A program made the position numbers and the translations under genes. A DNA stretch of 5,105 bases from CAZECE01 sp964510525 (GTDB taxonomy: Bacteria > Pseudomonadota > Gammaproteobacteria > Pseudomonadales > JANQJO01): the NCBI GenBank assembly GCA_964510525.1, contig CAZECE010000093.1, positions 1-5,105 of the forward strand. Direction: 5' to 3'. The notes below the pieces were generated by a model that worked only from the letters and a program-made list of their open reading frames with translations, did not search any database and had not been told where the DNA came from. The number at the start of each line of letters is the position of its first letter. The first letter of the stretch is position 1. Shown piece after piece: positions 1 to 5,105 of this stretch.

Positions 1-104
1 ATTGTTCTTTTGTTTTGGTTTTCGTGCTGGGTTGAGTAAAGGATAATAAATGCGGATAAACTTGATGTTTACTTTGTTTGTTTTTTGATAAGATTCAGTT
101 GTTT

Positions 105-191
105 ATAGTGCAAAAGCATAGTGCAAAAGCATAGTGCAAAAGCATAGTGCAAAAGCATAGTGCAAAAGCATAGTGCAAAAAGCATAGTGCA
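105..191. repeat. Tandem array of a 13-bp unit upstream of the orphan gene
   Basis: The unit ATAGTGCAAAAGC occurs as five perfect head-to-tail copies (105-117, 118-130, 131-143, 144-156, 157-169). A sixth copy has one extra A in its A-run (170-183), and a partial copy ATAGTGCA (184-191) follows. Each unit contains two small inverted repeats, GCA-TAG-TGC and TGC-AAAA-GCA. It also carries CATAGT, a weak -10 lookalike; the first copy is preceded by T, giving TATAGT at 104-109. The array ends 23 bp before the ATG at 215, so it lies in the promoter or 5' untranslated region. Thirteen is not a multiple of three and each unit has a TAG, so it is not coding. The near-perfect identity suggests recent expansion by slippage. 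A role in length-dependent control of the downstream gene is inference. Confidence 0.95.
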
Positions 192-205
192 CCAGTATAA
201 GATGT

Positions 206-214
206 TAGGGTGAT
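206..214 (+). promoter_or_regulatory. Ribosome binding site and start-setting stop for the 409-aa gene
   Basis: TAGGGTGAT sits immediately before the ATG at 215. AGGGTGAT resembles the anti-SD complement AGGAGGTGAT, though its core is close to the start codon. The TAG at 206-208 is in frame with the gene, so translation cannot start further upstream and the ATG at 215 is the first possible start. Confidence 0.6.
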
Positions 215-1444
215 ATGAAAATTTCAGGGATTGGAGTTGGTAGCTTACCGAGCAACGTTAAGGCGGGGCGGGTTTCTCAGCGAGAGACCAAGCCCGCTCA
301 GTTGTCGCCTAAAGAGCTCTCGCAACTGCAAAAATTGAATGCTACCACCCTGATTGATAAGCCGCAGGGCAAAGCCTTAAACGAAGCCAGGTTGTTTTCT
401 CAGTCTTCTACCAGCCCGGGGTCTCTGGGCAGTATTTATCAGGTTGCCAGTAACCAGCGCACCATCGAAGCCCGAGAAATGGGGCAGTTGGTTGAGCAAG
501 GGACCTTACTTAATGCGTTGAACCGCGCTCAATTTGATGCCACTTCCAGTCAGTTAGAGCGGCTGGACATGTCGCAAATCCAACTGTTGCTTGATCCCAA
601 TCGGTCCACGCAAGAGCTACAAGAAGCTTTAGGGCTTTCTTCCATAGCCATTCGGCAGGCGCAAGAAGCCTTAGGGCGCCTGGGCCTGCAAGACGCTCGG
701 CAAGCGGTTGAGTTAACTCAAGCTTTTTTCAAGGCGGGTCAAAATACGGCGCAAACGCAGCATATGGGTGGTAAAACGCCTGAGAATTTGGACCGTAACT
801 GGGGGCATCTGTATTCGGGTGAAAAGCGTATCCATCGGTTCTTTTTTAATGCATTTGGTTTAAGCCGAGAAGCGCCCACGATGAACATACCTTTCGGTAC
901 CAGTAGAACGGTACAGCCTGATGGGCAGTTTGAGTATCGAGCGCCGCTGATGGGCAATCAGGCAATGATGCTCAAAGGCATGATCCAGCCAGAGCGATTG
1001 CTGGGCTTAGGCATCTTGGCGTCTTGGCGGTACTTGAGCAACTGGACGGCCGAGCGCTTTGGCGATCGGCATGTAAACATCTTTGGCGTCGAAGTGGAAG
1101 TCGAGCCAGTAACCGAGGTTTACACGGATTTTTCAGCGTTAAACGAAGAACCGGATAAAGACACGGCCGAAGCGTTTCAACGTCACATGCTGAATTATGG
1201 CAAAGACACCATCCGACTTAAGTCCAAGCTGCATGATTCTCATGGCAATGTCGTTGCTTACGTCACCACAAAGTTTGCGGTGATGTTGGCGCAAGCCGGG
1301 CAGCAAAAGGCCGGGGAAACCCAAGAAGAGCAAACTGCCATGGGGCAAGATTCACCTTTGCTGAGTCATGGCAAGCGGCCTAAATTAAGCTTAAGAAAAC
1401 TTCTCAAATCATTGATTCACCGCAGAGGGGCGGACGTTGAGTAA
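215..1444 (+). CDS. Hypothetical protein of 409 aa, function unknown
   Basis: I do not recognise this protein and assign no function. The start at 215 is set by an in-frame TAG just upstream and an SD-like AGGGTGAT. Residues 1-80 are polar, rich in Ser, Gln, Thr and Lys, and probably disordered; there is no signal peptide. Residues ~81-178 look alpha-helical, with QEALG repeated at 136-140 and 150-154. Residues ~190-360 look like a mixed alpha/beta globular domain rich in aromatic residues, with stretches such as NIPFGTSRTVQPDG, FGVEVEVEP and NVVAYVTTKFAVML. Residues 361-385 are a Gln/Glu linker, and the tail 387-404 is strongly basic and could be amphipathic. No transmembrane helix is convincing. 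The gene stands alone behind a 13-bp repeat array, and its last 11 codons plus stop overlap the opposing wrbA. The disordered polar N-terminus would be compatible with a secreted effector or a scaffold protein, but that is speculation. Confidence 0.85.
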   Translation: MKISGIGVGSLPSNVKAGRVSQRETKPAQLSPKELSQLQKLNATTLIDKPQGKALNEARLFSQSSTSPGSLGSIYQVASNQRTIEAREMGQLVEQGTLLNALNRAQFDATSSQLERLDMSQIQLLLDPNRSTQELQEALGLSSIAIRQAQEALGRLGLQDARQAVELTQAFFKAGQNTAQTQHMGGKTPENLDRNWGHLYSGEKRIHRFFFNAFGLSREAPTMNIPFGTSRTVQPDGQFEYRAPLMGNQAMMLKGMIQPERLLGLGILASWRYLSNWTAERFGDRHVNIFGVEVEVEPVTEVYTDFSALNEEPDKDTAEAFQRHMLNYGKDTIRLKSKLHDSHGNVVAYVTTKFAVMLAQAGQQKAGETQEEQTAMGQDSPLLSHGKRPKLSLRKLLKSLIHRRGADVE

Positions 1445-2050
1445 CTTGGCTGCTTCGGCCAAGCGCTTGCCAGTCGTTTGTGCAATTTGAGCCTCTTCTG
1501 GCGTTAACTCTGCACAGTCATCGTGTTTGTTACCGGCGACCTGAGTGGCGCCATAGGGCGTGCCGCCCGATGTGGTTGTGTTTAACGCGGCTTCACTGTA
1601 GGGCACACCCAGCAACATCATACCGTGATGCAATAACGGCAAAGACATCGTAAACAGTGTGGTTTCTTGGCCACCGTGCAAGCTGTTGCTGCTGGTAAAC
1701 ACCGTCGCCGGCTTGTCGATCAGTGCGCCTTCAAGCCAAAGGTGGCTGGTGTTATCCAAAAAAAATTTCAAAGGCGCGGCCATGTTGCCAAAGCGCGTTG
1801 GGCTGCCCAGTGCGAGACCACTGCAATGGCGCAGGTCGTCATCGGTGGCATAGAGATCGCCTGTTTCAGGAATGTCCGATGGATGGGGTGGGGTATTGGT
1901 CGGTATTGCTGTAGCATTCGTTTGCAGCCTGGGTACCGTGCGAATTTTGGCGTCCATTCCCGCCTGTCGTACACCGCGAGCGATTCGGTGCGCTAAGGCT
2001 CGGGTGGCACCATTGGCGGAGTAATAAAGAATTAATAGATAGGGTTCCAT
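1409..2050 (-). CDS. wrbA: NAD(P)H:quinone oxidoreductase, WrbA family
   Basis: This is a cytoplasmic FMN flavoprotein of the WrbA family, which performs two-electron NAD(P)H-dependent reduction of quinones and limits oxidative stress. At 213 aa it is slightly longer than the ~200-aa norm, mainly through a C-terminal tail. Visible motifs: the flavodoxin phosphate loop SANGAT (11-16), the signature GSPTRFGNM (82-90), the FMN-binding stretch SSNSLHGGQETT (120-131), HHGM (141-144) and GGTPYGAT (162-169). The LALGSPTRFGNM and SLHGGQETT wording resembles, from memory, the Pseudomonas WrbA branch more than the E. coli one. The start is the first ATG after an in-frame TAA (2066-2068); only a weak purine stretch precedes it. 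The gene is divergent from the AddB-like gene (39-bp gap) and convergent with the 409-aa gene (36-bp overlap). The core motifs look intact. Confidence 0.95.
   Translation of the reverse strand: MEPYLLILYYSANGATRALAHRIARGVRQAGMDAKIRTVPRLQTNATAIPTNTPPHPSDIPETGDLYATDDDLRHCSGLALGSPTRFGNMAAPLKFFLDNTSHLWLEGALIDKPATVFTSSNSLHGGQETTLFTMSLPLLHHGMMLLGVPYSEAALNTTTSGGTPYGATQVAGNKHDDCAELTPEEAQIAQTTGKRLAEAAKLLNVRPSAVNQ
1445..1463. other. Small stem-loop right after the 409-aa gene stop
   Basis: CTTGGC (1445-1450) pairs with GCCAAG (1458-1463) around the loop TGCTTCG, starting one base after the TAA at 1442-1444. An overlapping palindrome CAAGCGCTTG spans 1460-1469. No T-run follows on either strand, so it is not a typical intrinsic terminator. 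It also lies inside the wrbA coding region, so it may be only a consequence of the codons for the LAEAAKLL segment. It could slow transcription or protect the transcript 3' end. Confidence 0.3.
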
Positions 2051-2065
2051 AGGGTTCGTCTCGTG

Positions 2066-2087
2066 TTAAATGAAGGGAAACATTAAA
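2066..2087. promoter_or_regulatory. Imperfect inverted repeat in the divergent gap
   Basis: TTAAATG (2066-2072) and CATTAAA (2081-2087) form an inverted repeat with 6 of 7 matches and an 8-base spacer. It covers the purine-rich AAGGG preceding the AddB-like gene and the candidate wrbA -10 box, so a protein bound here could affect both genes. The arms are AT-rich and short, so chance is possible. Confidence 0.3.
2072..2077 (+). promoter_or_regulatory. Possible distant RBS of the AddB-like gene
   Basis: GAAGGG lies 12 bases before the ATG at 2090, longer than the usual 5-9. The in-frame TAA at 2084-2086 rules out any start between it and the ATG, and no better SD precedes the next in-frame Met (residue 15). 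The ATG at 2090 is therefore kept, probably with modest translation initiation. Confidence 0.4.
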
Positions 2088-2111
2088 TCATGGAGTCGCT
2101 TTCACTCACAA
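2082..2111 (-). promoter_or_regulatory. Candidate sigma-70 promoter for wrbA
   Basis: Read on the - strand, TTGTGA (2111-2106) is a -35-like box and TTTAAT (2087-2082) a -10-like box with 5 of 6 consensus matches, separated by 18 bp. Transcription would begin near 2075 and leave a leader of about 25 nt before the wrbA ATG. The -35 box lies inside the first codons of the divergent AddB-like gene. This is a pattern match only. Confidence 0.35.
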
Positions 2112-4834
2112 CCTCAGAGCTGCAGCAATGGATGCTGGCTCAGTCGCCAGAAAAAAAACGCGTCTACATTACGGCCAATAGGCGTTTGGCAAAGGCCATA
2201 AAAGGCGTGCTGTCTTCGGCGCTGGTCGCGGGGCCCTCGTCACTGGATGTCTTACCTGAAGTGATGACATGGGAATCCTGGTTGCAACAGTTGTGGTGGC
2301 CACTGCAGCTTTCTAAAAGTAACGAGTCTTCAAGAGCGCTGCTAAGCATGCCGCAGGTGCATCATGCTTGGTGGGGGATTGTTGGCAAAAACCATGCGTA
2401 TGCCAAATCGGTCGACCAGGCGTATGTGCGTTATTTGTCGGCTGAGAAGATCAGTGGTTTGCCGATAGGGGTGCTGTGCGGTGAAACCCATGTGGTGCAA
2501 ACGGAGCAACAGAGTGAGTTTGTGAATTGGGTGAATGCCTTTGAGGCGATGTTAGCGGAACGGCGCGCGGTGCATCCAGCTCAGTTCGAGTTGGATTTAT
2601 TGAACCTGGACATCGAAGCTTGTTTAGGGCCTGTTGAGTTGGTGTGGTTGGGGTTTGTTGAGTGGTCAGCTTCGCAGCGGCTTTGGGTAGAAAAAATTAC
2701 CAACAGCACGGATTGCTCTCAAGTTCAAATTAAATGGTTGGCTGAACCGGGCTCGATTCAGGCTCGCTCTCCGGGTCATACTCAGGCGCATCAGGTTGCG
2801 CACGACGACAAAGCGGAATTTTTTCAGGCGCTCGGTTGGGCGTATGCGCATCTAACCGAGTTTTCCATACCTGACTTGGCCGCAACCGACCCGGCCACCA
2901 ACGATTTGGTCACAAACGATAAGGCAAAAGTGGTGATTCCTGAGGTGGCGATCGTTGCTCCTCGATTGACGGATCAGCGCACCCAGTTACTGCAGTGGGC
3001 GCGAGAGTACGTCCAACAAAATCCCGCCTGTGATTTGGCTCAGCTGGGATTTACGGGCGGCAGTGCATTATGGGATGTGCCGCTTGCTAAGGCATCGCTG
3101 ACGGTATTTCGTTTACTGAGCGAGACTTGGCAGCTCTCTGATGTGATCGCGTTTCTGCAATCTTCTTTTTTTTCAGGCGCGTTGCCATTTGATGATGCTC
3201 GATGGGTGCAACTGTTTCAAGACGGCCCCCAGGCTGCGCCTGCCAGCGTTTTTATTGAATTCTTGCAGAGGCACGAGAGGTTAAACGATGTGTCTTTGAC
3301 GTCTTCATCGACAGCTCTAGCCAATTCGTTAACACAGGTGTCCAAACAACTATCCAAACAACAATCGCTGTCGGCATGGTGTGATCTTTGGGTTAAGACG
3401 TTAAATGCGTGTCATTGGCCAGGTGAGGCCACATTAACGTCTCAGGAATATCAGGCCTTCAAAAAATGGCAAACGCTGCTAGAGAGCCTGAAGCAGGTGG
3501 ATCTGTCCAATGAGTCAATCAGCTATGAGGACGCCTTAGGGTGTATTGAATACCAACTCAAGCACACGCTGTTTGAAATTGAATCCGAGGTGACGCCCAT
3601 TACTGTGATGGGATTATTTGAAGCCATTGGGTTTGGTTTTGAAAACCTTTGGCTGTTGGGGATGACGGAACGGCAATGGCCCCCTGGCGAGGCTGTCAAT
3701 CCATTTGTGTCGGAACAGGTCCGATCACTCACTGATACGCTCAGCCCATTGGTCTGGGCGGAGTCTGTGTTATCGAACTTTCAGGAGCAATGTGCTCACT
3801 TGCGGTTGAGCGCCCCTTTGTTAGTCAATGGTCAGACACAAACACCCGCGCAAGCTTTGGCTGACTTCCCTGAAATAACCGTGGTTGAATCGCTGGTTCT
3901 CGAACCGCCTCCGCTGGTGTTGCCTGAGGTGGAGTGCTTAGAAGAGGACGTCGGCGTTCCGTTGCTTCATGGTACAGTGGTCCGAGGCGGTGCTACTTTG
4001 CTGCGCACGCAAGCGGAATGCGCATTTAAAGCCTTCGCACAACACACTTTGGGGTTGTCACCTTATTTTCCGGTGGGGGCAGGTTGGCAGGCTTTCGAGC
4101 GAGGCCAGTTTGTTCATGAGTTGTTGGAAAAATTTTGGCAGCAGTATTCTGACTCAGAGCAATTGAGTGAACTATCGGAAGAAGCGATAACGGCGCTGGT
4201 CGAATCCATTATAGAAGACATTAAAAACGCGTTTGATGCGCCCAGGCATCGTGGACTAAATCAATTGTTATCAGAGGGTGAGCAGGCTCGAATAAAAAAC
4301 ATGGCCATCGAGTGGTTGCAACATGAAAAAGGCCGAGCACAATTTAAAGTCCTGGCGGTAGAAACCAGTATGCAAGTCTCCGTTGGTCCAATCAGTTTGA
4401 AGTTGCGCTTGGACCGGTTGGATCAATTAGCCACGGGCGAGTTGGTGCTCATCGACTACAAAACTGGATTGGTCAATGTCAATGATTGGATGAGTACGCC
4501 CTGTGTGGCGCCTCAAATGCCGCTTTATGCGATTACGTGTGCGGAAGACATTGCGGGTATTGTTTACGGCAACGTGCAACCAGCCAAGCCGTCTTTGCGA
4601 GGTGTTGGTTCAGATGTGCAACTCTATGAGTCACCCCCTCCCTATTTAAAAACAGCAGTGACTGACATTCAGGGATGGCCGGCTTTAAAAAATCGCTGGT
4701 CAGAAGAGTTTAAACAGCTGGCCGCTGACTTTGCCGAGTCGCGCCCGACGTTGAACCCCATTGACGGAGATGCCACCTGCGCGCAATGCGATATGCAGTC
4801 GGTGTGTCGGGTGAAGGATTTACAGGTGGTGTAA
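2090..4834 (+). CDS. AddB-like PD-(D/E)XK exonuclease (probable DNA repair protein)
   Basis: This is a large (914 aa) RecB/AddB-type protein of the proteobacterial family often called 'probable DNA repair protein', the partner of a UvrD/AddA-like helicase in double-strand-break end processing. The N-terminus has the family ANRRLAKAI stretch (29-37), followed by VLPEVMTWESWLQQLW. No Walker A motif is visible, so the helicase-like part is probably structural. The mid-protein signature runs 507-533 (MGLFEAIGFGF..LWLLGMTERQWPPG). The C-terminal nuclease is complete: H676 in RGQFVHELLEKFW, D775 in LRLDRLD, D789 and K791 in IDYKTG, and a QxxxY motif (Q809-Y813). C644 (QAECAFKAFA) together with C897, C900 and C906 (C-x2-C-x5-C) matches the AddB-type 4Fe-4S clamp. 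A low-complexity Asp/Thr/Asn/Ala linker lies near residues 264-280. The stop overlaps the next ATG (TAATG), consistent with translational coupling to a helicase gene. The symbol is left empty because this family is distinct from Bacillus AddB. Confidence 0.92.
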   Translation: MESLSLTTSELQQWMLAQSPEKKRVYITANRRLAKAIKGVLSSALVAGPSSLDVLPEVMTWESWLQQLWWPLQLSKSNESSRALLSMPQVHHAWWGIVGKNHAYAKSVDQAYVRYLSAEKISGLPIGVLCGETHVVQTEQQSEFVNWVNAFEAMLAERRAVHPAQFELDLLNLDIEACLGPVELVWLGFVEWSASQRLWVEKITNSTDCSQVQIKWLAEPGSIQARSPGHTQAHQVAHDDKAEFFQALGWAYAHLTEFSIPDLAATDPATNDLVTNDKAKVVIPEVAIVAPRLTDQRTQLLQWAREYVQQNPACDLAQLGFTGGSALWDVPLAKASLTVFRLLSETWQLSDVIAFLQSSFFSGALPFDDARWVQLFQDGPQAAPASVFIEFLQRHERLNDVSLTSSSTALANSLTQVSKQLSKQQSLSAWCDLWVKTLNACHWPGEATLTSQEYQAFKKWQTLLESLKQVDLSNESISYEDALGCIEYQLKHTLFEIESEVTPITVMGLFEAIGFGFENLWLLGMTERQWPPGEAVNPFVSEQVRSLTDTLSPLVWAESVLSNFQEQCAHLRLSAPLLVNGQTQTPAQALADFPEITVVESLVLEPPPLVLPEVECLEEDVGVPLLHGTVVRGGATLLRTQAECAFKAFAQHTLGLSPYFPVGAGWQAFERGQFVHELLEKFWQQYSDSEQLSELSEEAITALVESIIEDIKNAFDAPRHRGLNQLLSEGEQARIKNMAIEWLQHEKGRAQFKVLAVETSMQVSVGPISLKLRLDRLDQLATGELVLIDYKTGLVNVNDWMSTPCVAPQMPLYAITCAEDIAGIVYGNVQPAKPSLRGVGSDVQLYESPPPYLKTAVTDIQGWPALKNRWSEEFKQLAADFAESRPTLNPIDGDATCAQCDMQSVCRVKDLQVV

Positions 4835-4926
4835 TGACAGAAGAAATGTTGCAGGGTAGAGAGTTGCAGCGGGCGTTAGCAGTCGAAGACGATGCCAATG
4901 TTCGTCTTGAAGTCCTAGAACAATAA
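4834..4926 (+). CDS. Truncated start of a probable AddA/UvrD-like helicase gene
   Basis: An ATG overlapping the upstream stop (TAATG) opens a 30-codon frame beginning MTEEMLQGRELQRALAVEDD and ending at TAA 4924-4926. The R-x-x-AL spacing followed by a short hydrophobic strand (VRLEVLE) resembles the extreme N-terminus of AddA-like helicases just before their AGSGKT Walker A loop. This is the gene normally expected downstream of this AddB-like family. The P-loop itself is absent because the sequence changes to an unrelated pnp segment at ~4915-4927. The TAA therefore probably belongs to the joined DNA and not to the real gene. The match is weak in itself; the call rests mainly on context and the coupled start. 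Confidence 0.5.
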   Translation: MTEEMLQGRELQRALAVEDDANVRLEVLEQ

Positions 4927-4927
4927 C
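4915..4927. other. Breakpoint between the nuclease operon and a pnp fragment
   Basis: Left of this stretch, the + strand carries the start of the gene coupled to the AddB-like nuclease. Right of it, the - strand encodes PNPase with clear family motifs. PNPase similarity holds through ETQGVVIV and then breaks: a Thr is missing before a Leu-Gly and the following residues diverge. The exact join cannot be fixed because a few bases fit both sides. No insertion sequence end or target-site duplication is visible. Confidence 0.75.
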
Positions 4928-5104
4928 AACACCCTGAGTTTCGCCTCTGGCGAAAAGTGAAGAACCGTGAACAACAGGAAGAACGCCAGTTTCACAGGAA
5001 ATTGGTCTTAGATCTTCAGCACCACGGCCATCAGAACGCTTACCTTCTTCAAGAATGAGACGACGAATGTTACCACTGTTGATTTTACCAAAAGCAGTTT
5101 TCAG
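4919..5104 (-). CDS. pnp: Partial polynucleotide phosphorylase, second RNase PH core
   Basis: Read on the - strand from the window edge, 62 codons give a PNPase segment running from the linker helix into the second RNase PH domain. The motifs in order are RRLILEEGKRSDGR, then LRPISCETG, then VLPVVHGSSLFARGETQG. PNPase degrades RNA 3' to 5' by phosphorolysis in the degradosome. The 5' part lies beyond the window and the 3' part is lost at the ~4920 junction; the open frame runs on only by chance to a stop at 4820-4822. The usual Arg after VLP is Val here, a position nearly always Arg in my recollection of the family. The SCETG and HGSSLF wording recalls non-proteobacterial PNPases (for example Planctomycetes/Verrucomicrobia-type), so a different source organism is suspected but not shown. 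Confidence 0.85.
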
Positions 5105-5105
5105 G

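Noticed and set aside
105..191. CRISPR array
   Set aside because: The 13-bp units are directly contiguous, with no unique spacers, and the unit is far too short for a CRISPR repeat.
196..201. TATAAG as a -10 box for the 409-aa gene
   Set aside because: A start site from it would leave only about 6-8 nt of leader, and no -35-like hexamer lies at 16-18 bp spacing.
1659..1996. Open frames on the + strand opposite wrbA
   Set aside because: They lie wholly inside a well-supported wrbA gene, lack RBSs, and their products are Arg/Cys/Trp-rich with no recognisable motif.
2872..2930. Repeat of Asp/Thr/Asn-rich codons in the nuclease gene
   Set aside because: It is degenerate low-complexity linker sequence (ATDPATNDLVTND) and not a clean DNA repeat.
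3342..3364. Short duplication TCCAAACAAC in the nuclease gene
   Set aside because: It is in frame, encodes SKQLSKQQ in a likely linker, and is too short to mean more than local slippage.
4710..4898. 62-aa frame on the - strand
   Set aside because: It overlaps the nuclease C-terminus, including the essential Cys cluster codons, and shows no motif; it is a shadow frame.
4900..5105. Mobile element insertion as cause of the pnp junction
   Set aside because: No terminal inverted repeats, transposase or target duplication can be seen; a chimeric join explains the two broken genes more simply.

Overview
The window reads as chromosomal DNA of a gammaproteobacterium of the Pseudomonas/Oceanospirillales type. 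This rests on a WrbA very like the Pseudomonas version and on the gammaproteobacterial AddB-like nuclease arrangement. Coding DNA looks balanced in base composition, while the first ~210 bases are clearly AT-rich. No tRNA, rRNA, CRISPR array, transposase or phage gene is visible.

Layout. Positions 1-214 are noncoding. They hold an AT-rich stretch and a striking tandem array of a 13-bp unit (105-191) directly upstream of a 409-codon gene of unknown function (215-1444, + strand). That gene converges on, and overlaps by 36 bp, a wrbA-type NAD(P)H:quinone oxidoreductase gene (1409-2050, - strand). A 39-bp divergent gap separates wrbA from a 914-codon AddB-like PD-(D/E)XK nuclease gene (2090-4834, + strand). 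It has an intact RecB-type nuclease motif and the four-cysteine pattern of an iron-sulfur nuclease. Its stop overlaps the ATG of a following frame (4834-4926), most simply the first codons of the partner UvrD/AddA-like helicase.

That helicase frame is cut off. From about 4915-4927 to the right end, the - strand encodes a clear piece of polynucleotide phosphorylase (start of the second RNase PH core). This is unrelated to the operon and points into the break. The junction is either an assembly or library chimera, probably joining DNA of another organism, or a real rearrangement. Raw reads would decide.

How the genes work together. The nuclease and the missing helicase would form a two-subunit helicase-nuclease for double-strand-break processing. 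WrbA is a separate redox-defence enzyme sharing only the divergent control region. The 409-aa protein has no recognised role. No complete new multi-gene system is visible. The most unusual items are the 13-bp repeat array before the orphan gene and the abrupt pnp junction.
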